A DNA stretch of 64,000 bases from contig JAVHKY010000013.1 in the NCBI GenBank assembly GCA_035079385.1, positions 18,102,001 through 18,166,000 on the forward strand, read 5' to 3'. This DNA is from Aspidiotus rigidus (taxonomy: Eukaryota > Arthropoda > Insecta > Hemiptera > Diaspididae). Both the position numbers and the translations under genes were made by a program. Every line of letters begins with the position of its first letter. Within the stretch, counting starts at the first letter, position 1. Shown piece by piece: positions 1-12,011 of this stretch. The notes under the pieces are model-generated. The model had not been told where the DNA came from. It saw only the letters and a program-made list of their open reading frames with translations, and ran no database searches.

Positions 1-365
1 CGAAATTTTTTCTAGTCCCCATTCCACCTATGTCTACAACACCATCGAATTCATATTCATCCTTATTGCACCTCTTCGGCCGTCTTTAACCCAAAGTGTA
101 GTTACAAGGCTCGTTAATTAAATGGAAAAAGAAGAAAAAAAAATAACGTCAAAATACCTAACATCAAAATGCAATCGTCATCCTTTCTTTATGAAAAATG
201 AGACGTAAAAAAATTTGACAAAAATTTGACCCCAATCACACACTAAAATAACTTGAATTTTTATCCTGTTTCAAACTCAACTTTTTCTTGACATCAATAA
301 TTATTGATAGTCAATTTCGTTTCAAATTTGAATTTGTTACAAAAGTACTAACAATTTATAACAAA

Positions 366-2724
366 GGCTCTAGCCGGGTAAGGGGGGGAAAATGGCCTTG
401 GTCGGAAAATTTTCCAAATGTCCGTCAAAATATTGTCCCCAATGAGAAAACTCGAAATCCGAAAAATTTGACCCGTCCGCTCACCCACATGGGCTGCAGA
501 GTGATTTTTAGGCCTAAAATCCAAATGGCTATATCTCAGTCAATAATGATCGCACAGCAATGAAACTTGAAGACATTTTAGTATATGTGAACGTTCATCC
601 ATGGTATTTTTTTAAAAAAAAAACCATTCATATTTTCCCTAGTTTCTAGGTATAACAAAACTTCAAACTTGAATAAAAAAAAAATCGGGGGGGAGGCACC
701 TGGGGAAAATCATTCATTTGAAGCGCCATACCCTCTACTACAACATACATGAGTACCATAGTCCTCGGTGAGGTGCAACATTCCCAAAAAAATCAATATT
801 TAATGAATTTCTGTGATTTTTCCATGAATAGCGGGGTGAACTATGACTGCTACCGCAATAGACCGCGAGAAATCAATGGTCAATGTTCGCGGTGAAAAAT
901 ACGCACTCCTCCGTGAGATGAAATGGGAATGTTGATAGACCAAAAATATATTTTTAGTATTTCGTTTATCGATTTGGTCAATTCTTATGTAAACACGTCC
1001 ACCGCTGAGGTGGAGTACGTTAGATTGAGTAAAATAGTTGAAAAATTCTCCAGTCGCTGGAACCTTCTGGAAATGACAAATAATCGAGAAAATCTAATTT
1101 TTCTCCCTGGAGAACTGCGATTTAACATATATCCTAGGTTAATTCTTAAGTAAACATGTCCACCGAGTTCGAAAAAAATTGTCAAAAAATTCTTCAGCCG
1201 CTGGAACCTTCTGGAAATGACAAATAATCGAGAAAATTCCCTTTTTATCGTGGAGAACCGTGAGTTTTGGTACTGTGTTTATCTTTTCGGTGAATTCTTA
1301 AGTACACATGTTCGCCGTGTTTGAAAAAATGGTCAAAAAATTTTCCAGTCGCTGGAACGGTCTGGAAATGATAAAAAATCGAGGATATCTACTTCTGTTG
1401 TGCGGACGGAAGGGAATGATAGCGATAAGAGTTTTTCAGGTGTGAGAGAATGGTGATAGCCGCGCGGTCAGTCGAAGCAGGGGAGTATCCAAAAATGATT
1501 ATTGTGTTATGCCAATCGAAGGAAATGATACCAAAAAGATTTTTTCTGTTGTCAGTCCGCGGTGAGAGAACAACTACGACCCGGAATTTGAATGAGCGGG
1601 GGAATTCATGAAAATTCTCGTTACGTCATGCCCATGGAAGCGAATTACACAATACCAAAACTCACGGTCCTCCAGGGTGAAAAAGTGGATTATCTCGATT
1701 ATTTGTCATTTCCAGAAGGTTGCAGGGACTGGAGAATTTTTTGACCATCATTTCCGAACTCGGTGGATGTGTTTTCATGTGAATCAACCTAATTGATGAA
1801 CACAATACCAAAACTCACAGTCCTCCAGGGAGAAAAATTGGATTTTCTCGATTATTTGTCATTTCCAGAAGGTTCCAGCGACTGGAGAATTTTTTGACTA
1901 TTTTTTTCAAACTCGGCGGCCATGTTTACTTAAGAATTAACCTAATTGACGAAGGATATATGAAAAATCGCAGTTCTCCAGGTTGAAAAAGTGGATTTTC
2001 TCACTTCTCTACTATTTTCAGACTGTTCCAGCGACTGGAGAATTTTTCAACTATTTTACACAATCTGACGTACTCCTCCTCAGCGGTGGACGTGTTTACA
2101 TAAGAATTGACCAAATCGATAAACGAAATACTAAAAATATATTTTTGGTCTATCAACATCCCCATTTCATCTCACGGAGGAGTGCGTATTTTTGACCTCG
2201 AACATTGACTATTGATTTCTCGCGGTCTATTGCGGTAGCAGTCATAGTTCACCCCGCTATTCATGGAAAAATCACAGAAATTCATTAAGTACTGATTTTT
2301 TGGGAATGTTGCACCTCACCGAGGACTATGGTACTCATGTATGTTGTAGTAGAGGGTATGGCGCTCCAAATGAATGATTTTCCCCAGGTGCCTCCCCCCG
2401 ATATTTTTTTTATTCGAGTTTGAAGTTTTGCTATAGCTAGAAACTAGGGAAAATATGAATGGTTTTTTTTGAAAAAAATACCATGGATGAACGTTCACAT
2501 ATACTAAAATGTCCTTAAGTTTCATTGCTGTGCGATCATTATTGGCTGAGATATAGCCATTTAGATTTTAGGCCTAAAAATGGCTCTGCAGACCATATGG
2601 GTGAGCGGACGGGTCCAATTTTTTGGATTTCGAGTTTTCTCATTGGGGACAACATTTTGACGGATATTTGGAAAATTTTCCGACCAAAGCCATTTCCCCC
2701 CCCCCCCCCTTACCCGGCTAGAGC
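366..2724. mobile_element. Foldback-like palindromic element, copy FB1
   Basis: The element begins GGCTCTAGCC and ends GGCTAGAGC. Its first 700 bp or so reappear as the reverse complement in its last 700 bp (about 366-1063 against 2032-2724), including a G-run/C-run next to each end. Inside these arms are copies of a unit of roughly 100-150 bp that contains GTCGCTGGAA followed by TCTGGAAATGA. Left-half copies run forward and right-half copies run reversed, so symmetry continues almost to a short unique core near 1380-1600. No transposase is visible, so it is non-autonomous. The flanks are ...CAAA on the left and TTTT... on the right, with no duplicated target. A second copy with the same ends is at 42705-45122. 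Short ORFs inside it are shadows of the repeats. Confidence 0.85.
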
Positions 2725-3170
2725 TTTTGGCTTTAAAGTGTGTAATGACAAGAATTTGAGAGTTGATCTCGAGCTCATATATTTAGACGGGACATTGAAA
2801 GATTTTTGACTAATAATCGATCCTAATTGACTATTGTACTTCGAATTACTGCTCGCCTTAATTGATGAATGAGACCTCGCGAGCTGCAAACGAAGTGTGT
2901 GAAGAGTTTTTTTTTTTTTTTACTATTTTCATCTCTTCAGTATCCAACTTTTCCAGTTTTTTCATATTGATGTCTGCGTCTTCATCTTCGTGCTCAAATC
3001 GTAAAGTGTCTTTATCTTCACCCTCTTGTTTGGTCCAAACTAAACTTTTTAACTTCTTTCTCTCTTAATCTCTCTTTTGAGGTCGTTTGTTTCCTACTCT
3101 GATCTTTCTTCCTAGGAGAGCTTAAGTCTCTGGATTCCCGTTTCATCCTTTGTGTCGTCTAACAATTCCG
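2725..3170. other. No gene seen
   Basis: AT-rich sequence with a T-run near 2907-2921. I see no credible coding region, RNA gene or repeat relationship here. Confidence 0.5.
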
Positions 3171-3440
3171 TAGGTTGAGAGGCGTACCCAGAAAATTTTC
3201 AACAGGGAACCCGCTATCTGTCTGTTTTATTTTGTTTCTTTTGGGGGTAAGGGGGGATCCTCAGAAAATGGGTGCGTCAGACTTTTGTGACGTCATCATT
3301 TCTGAAAGAATATCATCGATGGTGATGCTAGCAGAGGGATTCAGAAGAATTTTGACCTTTGAGCTATGTATGATAGGAGGGGAACTTGAGAGAATTACGA
3401 CCTTAGAGCTAGAAGACGACTCCACCTCTGTTTGAATTAA
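3171..3440. repeat. Degenerate remnant of the 45-bp minisatellite element
   Basis: The stretch holds CAACAGGGAACC near 3200 and then a degenerate unit of the form GAGCTATGTATGATAGGAGG followed by GGAACTTGAGAGAATT. These match the terminal motif and internal unit of the element best preserved at 13579-14108. A TGACGTCA palindrome lies at 3288-3295. It looks like an old, broken copy. Another degenerate unit is at about 4368-4430. Confidence 0.5.
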
Positions 3441-3770
3441 ACTATTTTTACGGCTGGAACTGAAAGGAGGAGTGATGGATCATTTTTGCCGATTTGGATT
3501 TCTTTCTGGACACGACACGGCGCAAACGAATTTCTCGAAATACCCCTCGTCCCTTCATAGAACCGCTTGTGTCGCATGTGCAGCCATCCGTCCTTGTTTC
3601 CTCCAACACCGGAATCGACCGATTCGGGTATAATTTTAGTGTTGGAAGAACATCCTCGGCGAACCCCCTCCTTTACTCGGCTACCTCCAGGCAAGAAAAA
3701 CAGAACACACAACAACAACACCACCTTAGTTATAGTAGATCGCTTGGGGTCTCTTCATATTCTTCTTTCT

Positions 3771-4172
3771 TCAGAGATGATCTTCTTCTTCTTCTTGTAC
3801 ATCTGGATGTGGATGGTACACAGGTGTTGAGTGGGCCATAGCGTGGTTCTGTATGTGCTTATTCCATTCCTGGTCCATCTTCTTCTTCATGACGGTGGCT
3901 GCAAATGCATACACTTGGTTCTTTGCTTCTTCGGAACTTGGCATGGTGGACACCTGGCTACTCGTAGCAAGCGCTTCATCTTCCCCAATCTCTTGGAGAA
4001 ACCGACTAAGCTTGTCCCACTCACGCCTCCACGCCTCTTACTCAAATAAAGTGTGTTGTGGTCCATCCTCCCGCGCTTGGTTGCAGTGAGAACACATTGC
4101 CTGCTCAACTTTTCTTAACTTCTTGTGAAGATACTTGTTGGAGCAGCCATGGCCGCTTAACACCGGCACCCT
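3771..4172 (-). pseudogene. 5'-truncated LINE (R1/jockey-like), C-terminal zinc-knuckle region
   Basis: On the minus strand the frame reads LSGHGCSNKYLHKKLRK, then a Cys-x2-Cys segment (MCSHCNQ), then GPQHTLFE, a stop codon, and EAWRREWDKL...SSEEAKNQVYAFAATVMKKKM. This is the usual end of LINE polymerases of the R1/jockey group: a GHG motif, a C-C-H-C knuckle, then a helical SSEEAW...VMxxK tail. The stop (TAA) sits exactly where the last knuckle cysteine is expected after HTLFE, so the copy is inactive. Homology begins abruptly near 4172, as with 5' truncation during target-primed insertion. The frame stays open down to about 3771. The sequence below it to about 3437 is probably the element's 3' tail. 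Confidence 0.75.
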
Positions 4173-6600
4173 TCATAGAATAGATTCTCTGTTAGAATTT
4201 CACCTTCCGAGCTAGGAATGTGACATCACAGGGACTGATGTCCGATGTCATCAGATCATGACGTCACAGGTACCGATCTATGGTGTCATGGTCATTAGTT
4301 CGCATCGAATTACTTTGTCGCGATTTATATTCCAACGAGTCGGAATTGACTCGACTCTTGAGCTATAAATGATGATGAGGAGCCATGTATGATAGGAGAG
4401 GGAACTGGAAAATATTTTTTTACTTTCGATCAGACCTAATACGTCTATTCGTAATTGACTAACCGTTTCCCACGGAACTACGAAGCCTGCGGGTTCTCCG
4501 CTGCCATCTAAATTTTTGAGGGTAGTTTTAAACAGTGGATGGAAAGAAGTGAGACTTCTTGGAATGATTTCAAGTTTTCATGGGTCGTTGTATTAGGAAT
4601 ACCCCCTCTTCTTGAATGTGCTTTTAATTCATATCGTATTTGTTGGTTGAAATATCGTTTTTCTCAAGACGAAGATTATGTTTCTAGAGAGGAAGAGAGA
4701 GAGAGAGAGATACATCGCAATGTGACAATTCAATTCTTAGTAATTCTCAGACACTTCTGCACTAGATTGTGTTCGGACAATCTGCAGCCTACGCGAAAAT
4801 TCAAAATTTTCTAGTCATGTTTTCACGGGTTGAACAATCTAATTCGTAAAAGTTTTTACGCTAGCTGACTCCGAGCATCTATCGAAATTTCTCAAAGTTG
4901 AAGATCATACGTACAAATTCCCAGGGATTGCGAATATTTCTTTCTGCGCGATAATTTGCGTGCCTCTTATCAGCAAAACGTGGGTAGATACATCGTTCTG
5001 GTAAAATTTCACATTGACGGTTAATTATAGAATTCGCTCGTAAAATACTTTTATAAACATGTCAATTTACTAGTTTCTATATTTTCTTCAAAACACATTT
5101 CTATGAAAATTAGCACTTTCCATTCTTCGCCGGTGAACTATTCTGTTTCTTGAAATTAGTCTATAGAGAAATTGGACTCGCTTTGACAAGTTTCTACCTC
5201 TGCTACAGTAATTTAATGCCGACTAAAGTGGGTCTTCTTCATAATAACAACAAGTAAAACGCAAACTCCTAGAATTTATTGATGATTGATGGAGTATTTA
5301 GATGTCGTAGGTTATCTAAAGCTTCCAAAATCAGGGCAAGAATGCTCCTTCGATGTATGCATCTTTCAATTTTCTTGCGGAAGGAAATTTCGGTCGTGAT
5401 GATTGTTTCAAATACGAGCACCCGATGCTTGTATATGTTTGTATTACGAAATCCCTTTCGAACGGAAGTGTTTTCTGGATTAGGTAATTATAAAAGAAGC
5501 ATCGCAGACGCGATGACAGTTGTCCGTTACTTCGAGAATAATATTCACGAGTTCTTGACACGTTTTTTGATGATGCTTACATTATAGGACGATTATACAT
5601 GCAGATCACAGTTTCACGACTACATCAATTCCATTAAGAGCAAACTAGATTTTTTCTGCAATATCCTTTTCTCTTTTCCCGTACACGTCGAATTAGGCGT
5701 CTTTTCATACCAAATACCGCATAATTAGGTGCAATACATTCAAGTGTTTATTTTTACGAGCGCGGTATTCGTAAGTCAAAGGAGATAAAATTTTACAATT
5801 TTTTTCCAATTTTTAACGATTCGGCGGAATTTTTACAATTTCTTTACCACGTGTCTGTACAACGATTACGTCTAATCGATAATAGTTAGCACTTTTTTTT
5901 TTTTTTTTCTCTAGAAATATTAAAGTTTTAGGTTCACCTTTCAGCCATCGGATAAAGGTTATTGAAAATGTATGCCACGACCCGATCTCATACGGAATTC
6001 TAAAAATAATGATAATAAAAAAAAAAAAAAAAGGAAATTAAATCTAATTTACAAGAGCAAGAAAAAAAAAAGAGTAACCTTTCACACGAACCGCGCGCCG
6101 CAATGCACACTAAAAAATACCTACGGGGTGCGAGTGCGACAGTTTCCGGAACGTTCGTTAAACCGGTCGTACGTTTAGCCCCAGTCTACGAAAGGTATTT
6201 GCTCCGGCCCCTACTCGGACTGCATAGTACGCATCCGTAAATCAAAAAGTCATTTTTCAAGATAGCACCACGCGTATCTAATGAAGTTTCGAAGACATCG
6301 AGAAGAAGAAGAAGAAAAAAAATAATAATAAAAAAATAAACTCGACTAAAAGAAAAGACGGGAAAATTGTGCCTCCTGGAGCGTTCAACAATGTTCGTTG
6401 ATTATCCGCACACGGCTCCCTTACAACCGAGCTCGCTGATGGTACTGTTGGACATTGAAAATGAAATTCCTCAACCGCCTAACCGATATATAAATAATAT
6501 TAATTACCTTCTTGTTTGTAGGCGCATCCGATACTCATCTAACTCATTGATATGCTTACTGTGCCTCCGTGTACAATCAATTTTCTAATTTCACCACTTT
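4173..6600. other. Unique AT-rich DNA, no gene identified
   Basis: The stretch contains poly-T near 5890, poly-A near 6020 and a short GA run near 4690. The longest open frames (about 100 codons, 5279-5587) lack family resemblance and are matched by open frames on the other strand. It may be intron or intergenic DNA. TGACGTCA occurs at 4259-4266. Confidence 0.4.
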
Positions 6601-9060
6601 CGGTAACGAGACGCGTGCTTCAAAATAAGAAGTGATTTTTCAGTACGGGGGGTCGAACTTCGAAGGGAGCCTAAATGTGATCAACGAGCAAGAGTGAGAG
6701 TAATTCCTTATCATAAATTATTGAGGAGTTCACTTTCTTCAAAAATTCCTTTTGACCCATCTGTACCTTCCCCGCTCTCTCCTGACTTTGCTAACGGTCA
6801 TATCTAGAGCCCGGATTCCTCGCCCTTTGTCGAATTATTTTTCTAAGGGCGGGAAGCTTGAAAATCAGATATAAGTCCATTTTAGGGGTAATGGGGTCTG
6901 TAAAACAGATTTTATCTCGCTGAAAAATGCCGAAAACGGGGTTTATTTTGTTAGATATCGTCAAACATTATAAAATTTTGGACAAAATTAGCTGAATTTT
7001 GCTTAAAATTCAGCTATTAAGGTGAAAATCGGACCTTTCTTTTGAAAATATTATTTTTAGTCCAAAGTTGAAAAATTAAAAATTTTAATTGAAATATTGC
7101 CAAGATTTTTCATCGATGAGTTTCATTCGCAAAATTAGTTTATTTTGGTCAAAATCGCGAAATTTTGGTTGTAAATTGAATAATTTTGGCGTGAATTTGT
7201 AAAAGTACGAAAAACGAATGTTTTTTCATTTTTTTTTTTTTTTTTTTTTTTGAAAATGCAAGATCAAGTTTCGAAACTTTTCACTTTTAGTGCCGAAAAA
7301 TCCTGGCTTTGGTCATATCTAACTTATAACGGCCGAGAGGAGGAACATCTGAATCAGCGCAGTGGGCCAAGGGATAGCCGAAGCCAGGAGAACTGAATTG
7401 AGTTCAGCAAATTTTAAATTGATCCCCAAGCTCGGAACTGATTAGAATGTCGTTTGCTTTACTCCTTTGAGTCTGCGTCCCTTCAAACAATGTGTATTTT
7501 AGATGATAACTTAGGCCTCGTAAAGCCTTGTACACTGTATGTTAGGCCTAGTTTAGGGGGCAGGATGAGCATTACATGAAGCCCTTCGTATATTCGATAT
7601 TAAGTGTTAGGCCTCAGTATACTCTATGTCAATCTTAGTATAGCCGAGCATACTGTGTCGTAAGCCTAGTATAATTAGAGTGTCGAAGGCCAAAATTTGA
7701 TCGAGGTTACTGAAGACGTCATCAGGCGTGGCAAAAACCCATGACGGTATTACGCGGTGGTTTTTTCAAAAGATGAAATTGTGGCAGGGGAACCGTGAAG
7801 CCACTTTTTTGAAGACAATTTTTCGTAGGAAATTTTTTTTGTTTTGGGGGGGAGGTTTTTTTCTTCGTTCTCGTAACATTATAGGGTTTTTTTTTCTTGT
7901 TAAAAATTTTTTTGGGGGGGAGGCGAAATTTTCGAAGCTTAGGGAGATCACGGCACCCCTGGAGGTACGAATTTTGTAGATTACATCGAACATTTCCCGT
8001 ATTCGCACTGGGACAAATGTAGGCCAAAACCCCCATTTGTAAGCATAATTTTGGTACACCCTATATAGAGGAGCGAGTTAGGAAAATTCGTCTCAATGAA
8101 TTGAGCTCTGAACCTCTAAGCTAGATTAAAACTATGGAGTCTTTGGCAAAATTTCTCCTTTAGAAATGAAAACTTTTTTTTTCAATTTCGGAAGGTTGCG
8201 GTTTCGTCATTGCAGGTTTTACTGTACTGATATTTTTAGGCCATGGCCAGAGAGTTTTGAATTCGTCCGAATTCTGTACTATGACGGGACATCACCAGAG
8301 ACTTAACATTTTTCAAATTTTTGCCACGTAAATCCACACTCTACCCTTTTACAGTAATATTAATGTTTTCAAGTTGTAATTTTAGTTTTCATGAACTGTG
8401 AACGGTCGTGAATGAGTCAAGCTCTTTCACTACCATTTTATGTGTGCTTTTAAGATTAGCTTTATTCTTGGAAAATTGTCACAAAAATTCATAACGTGAC
8501 TGTGGGACTCGGAACAATTCTAGCCTCAGTGATCGGGTTTCTCTTTGAAATTTTTCACAAAATTTATAACGACAATGAATACCCTGGCCTTCATTACACT
8601 AGCCCTAATAATATGTTATACTAGCCTACTACACTATACGTGGCGCTTGGCTTGTTCGGATACCCTTCGCTCCCAGCATTTTTTGGCAGGGAAAACTCCT
8701 AGGAAAATCTTCAAGGAAAGCCAGTTTTTGTGTCACGCTTGATTAATAATCTTAACCTACTTTAGGGACATGGTTTAATTTCGACTTTCGCTGCTTCTAT
8801 TATACTACCCATTATTAGGTCTATACTGGTACTAAGCTTTCATTAGGTGTCTGATCTCGGAGCTAGTTCTGTTCTTCGCTTTTTAAGCCAATCATAGCTT
8901 TATACTACCTATAGACTAAAAGCAGCGAGTGCGTCCGTCAGCCCTTCAACTAGTTAAGGTAACAAACAGCAGAGTGGAGATATTGACGATCGCGAGGTTC
9001 TGACCGAGACTACTCCCGGGGAAATTGTGAAAGACCATTACTGTTAACAACAGGGAAAAT
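6601..9060. other. Low-complexity and degenerate repeat DNA, no gene
   Basis: It includes long T and G homopolymer runs (7229-7251, 7850-7925) and, from about 7500 on, words such as TAGGCCTAG and TATACTAG that recur across the window. Opposed open frames at 7722-8059 arise from homopolymers and are not credible genes. Confidence 0.4.
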
Positions 9061-10013
9061 GTTTTATCGGGGGTTTTTCGGAAAAAACCTCCGCCGGCCG
9101 GCTAGCCGGCAAAGCTCGGAGCTCGAAAATTTTCCGAAGTTTCCCTCCTATCATACGGATATAAAACTCGGTGGTCGGTGTATGTAGCCTGAATGATAGT
9201 CCCTTCGAGTAACTAGATATGCAATGTTTCATACACCAATTGAGTGAGTCCCTTCAATGAGTCAGATATGTAGCACTGCAAACACCGTAAGACTCAGAAC
9301 GTCCTCCTAAGGTATTCCAAGTCCCCCTTCTATCATATTTACATGTATATGTCTTTAAACATTTCCACCCGTAGCCTAGCTTCATTATACTAGAGGCCTT
9401 GTATAACTACTAAGCTTAACTTGGGAAAATTTTGACCTTTATATGTCTTTGGGCTTAAGGTCAGTCTGAAATCTGCGTCAGGCAACGCGACGCTTTATGA
9501 AGTCATCAATTATGGACTTGAAAAAATGTCAACCGTTAGCCTTCATTACACTAAGCCTAAACTAGGCTGCTATAGTAGGTTAGCCTTCATTATAAGGCAT
9601 TCAGGGGGAAAACAAGCGGAGCGAATCAGAACCCAAAAGCTAGTTAGCCTAAAATATTGTATACTGACTAGGTTAGTATAGGCCTATATTGAAGGTCAAA
9701 CTAACTTTGGCAACCGAGTATAGAATCAATATTTCGATGCAATCAAGATCAATATGTTGACATAATCGAAATTCATGTATAGATATAATCGACATTGATA
9801 TATACATTACATAGTGTTCCTTTGCGAACGCCCGAAGACATACATTATCCAATATGTTTGGCACCACATCTCACTATTAGAAATTCATGAGGCCGTCTCC
9901 TGCCCCGTTGATGAACTTGGAATCTGGAACCATCGACCCAATCCAGAAATTTGCGGGTTCGAGTTTCCCAGTCATAGCATATTAGGCTATACTAATAATC
10001 GTCTAGCCTCCTA
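9061..10013. other. Degenerate dispersed-repeat DNA
   Basis: Two broken pieces of the 45-bp minisatellite unit are visible (CCTCCTATCATACGG near 9146 and CCTTCTATCATATT near 9328), along with TAGGCCT-type words. No gene could be supported. Confidence 0.35.
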
Positions 10014-10890
10014 TGGAGGAGGATCCATTCTCAGTTGATGAGTTCGTTGATGGCTAAATAGCCCAATCCTGGAGCGTATTATTCTTCCGCAGACATCGCC
10101 CGTGTACGTCGCCGATGTAGACGTTGGAGCGTCGGTGGTGGCGGGAGTGCGCCCCGGAAGTAGTCCGTGGTTGTTGTTGCAGACCTGTCTCCATAGAGTG
10201 CGGTTCTCAGACCACTCTACGCATACACCTTTGGTTTTCGACAGTTAGAGAGCAGTGTGGCATGTGTCCTTGAAGCGTTTCCGTTGTCCGCCACTAGCGC
10301 GGGACCCTATTGCTAACTCGCCATGAAACACCTGCTTTGGAAGTCTTTGCGGTTCCATTCTTTGCGTGTGTCCCAGCCACCTCAGAATATTCCACGTTAT
10401 CAGGCGTTCAATGGACTCGCAGTCTTCCCGCTCCAATACTTTTTTATTCGATACAAAATCGGTCCATTTGATCCCCAGAATTCTCCGGAGCTTACGTTGG
10501 TGAAATCTCTCTAGCATTTTTATATGTGTCGCCTGTAGACAGTCCAGCTTACGCTACCATACAACAGGGTGGGCAGTACCACTGCGCGGTATACGGCTAT
10601 TTTGGTCTTGTTCCTCAGCTCCTTATTATCCAGTACTCTCTGTTTGAGTCTGTATACTGCTGAGCACGCTTTTCGTGTGCGGTGTTTAATCTCAGCGTCA
10701 ACAGTGCCGTCTCTGGTAATTAGGCCACCTAGGTAGCTGAATTCGGCGACCTCCTCAATTTCCGTGCCACAGATCTTTATTCCTCCCGGTGCCGTACTGC
10801 TTGTGTGCGTGGTGCTCATGTTTAGTACCTTGGTCTTTGCGGTGTTGACCTCCATACCCAGCTGTTGGTATACCACCACAAATGCGTTTA
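10014..10890 (-). pseudogene. LINE reverse-transcriptase C-terminal fragment
   Basis: The minus strand encodes the C-terminal third of an arthropod endonuclease/reverse transcriptase. An N-terminal piece (about 10520-10880) has LGMEVNTAKTKVL, FSYLGGLITRDG, AEIKHRTRKA and VVLPTLLYGSVSWT. After a 2-nt frameshift at about 10520 it continues MLERFHQRKLRRILGIKW, ILRWLGHTQRM, RLPKQVFHGELA and GGQRKRFKD. One in-frame TAA follows (about 10243). The same frame then runs on to a C-terminal finger-like motif, CGRIIRSRIGLFSHQRTH, ending near 10014. This motif order is characteristic of this LINE family. The catalytic YxDD part is missing, so the copy is 5'-truncated and dead. Confidence 0.88.
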
Positions 10891-11690
10891 AACTAGGCTT
10901 AAGCTAGTCTCAATTGGATTATACTGGCTTTAAACTGGGCCTGGTACAGGCCTATGCTAGGCTATATTGGGCTTAACGTACAATCCGACGCGGAGCCCCT
11001 AAAGATAATATATTGTCAAAATTCGACAAAATTATAAGGATCTTCAAAAATTTGCATGAAACTTTTGAAATTTCAAGGCCTGCGCGGAGCTCCCAGAAAG
11101 GTTTGAGGCTCCGCAGAGCACAGTTCGCTAGATTATACTGGGCAACCCTGTTGATAGACTTGGAATCCTCGAACCTTCGATCTGATCCAGAAATCTGCGA
11201 GTCCGAGTTTGATGACGTCACAAGCAGATTCAACGGATGATGATGACGTCACAAGGAAGTTGAAACTGATTGATGTCTTTACTGTGCCTTTATGTGCCAT
11301 CGAAAATTCACCAATTTGAGCGATATATCGGCGAGTTCCACTCTTTTGGAAATCTGCGATAGTCGCAATTGATCTTCCCCTTCCCTCCCAGATAAATTGT
11401 GAAGAATCTTTGAGTTGATTCATAATAGTTAGCTGATTATACTAGAGTGAGGGCAAACGGGCAAAGCAAGTTAGTCCTCGAAAGCTAGTTAGGTCAACAT
11501 ACGGTATACTAGACTTATAGTAGCTGTTGTACGAATGGAGACGAACGAACGAAAGCAGCCTAGTATACAATCTATTTGTATATAACATGACTCAATGACT
11601 TTCCATGGAGCGGAGAAATCTACTCTTTTCAGTTTTATTAGGCTACAAGCTGTAAAACCCGCGACTTCGTCGCTCATTCTATTTTCTATG
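10891..11690. other. Degenerate repeat DNA
   Basis: Two TGACGTCA octamers (11213-11220 and 11244-11251) and CTAGGC-type words are present. The open frames here on both strands are short and show no family resemblance. Confidence 0.35.
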
Positions 11691-11713
11691 ACGTCGAGGA
11701 CAAAGAATCAATT

Positions 11714-11719
11714 TTTATT
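11714..11719 (-). terminator. Candidate poly(A) signal AATAAA
   Basis: AATAAA on the minus strand about 90 bp downstream of the 68-aa ORF stop. This spacing suits a short 3' UTR. Confidence 0.35.
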
Positions 11720-11804
11720 CCAATAATTACACATTGAACATACAACAACCCAATCACACTTCAAACATACAACTACCCATTTTTCAAGGTTTGAATTTCA
11801 AGAA

Positions 11805-12011
11805 TCAACGGTATTTCTTCTCTTCTAATTTCTTTATCTCTTCATCTACATCTGACAACTCCTTCTCGATGTGTTGGTGAACATTCGGATATTTTTTTTT
11901 CAAATTTATAATGCTGTAATCATTCTTGTTCCCTTCATCCTTGGGTTTTGAAAAATTTTTTAACCTCTCCATTTTTGGTTGTTCAAATTTGTTTACATTT
12001 AAGATACGCAT
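11805..12011 (-). CDS. Small lysine-rich, probably coiled-coil protein (68 aa), unknown
   Basis: The ORF starts MRILNVNKFEQPKMERL and ends DVDEEIKKLEEKKYR, with an amphipathic charged C-terminal third that suggests a short coiled coil. I do not recognise the family. TGCAG directly precedes GTATGCG at the start, so the ORF could be the last exon of a spliced gene rather than a complete protein. An AATAAA on this strand lies about 90 bp past the stop (plus-strand TTTATT 11714-11719). The region sits between repeats with no matching copy elsewhere in the window. It could be a real small gene, a terminal exon or a processed retrocopy. Confidence 0.35.
   Translation of the reverse strand: MRILNVNKFEQPKMERLKNFSKPKDEGNKNDYSIINLKKKYPNVHQHIEKELSDVDEEIKKLEEKKYR

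Noticed and set aside
1608..2195. Several 60-70 codon open frames inside FB1 (and their twins in FB2)
   Set aside because: They come from repeated internal units read in both directions. There is no coding signature.
366..2724. Helitron identity for the FB elements (because of the A|T insertion)
   Set aside because: No CTRR end, no 3' hairpin, and the ends are long inverted repeats. Only the insertion pattern is similar.
7722..8059. Opposed open frames of 83-104 codons
   Set aside because: Built from poly-T and poly-G runs, with mutually overlapping frames.
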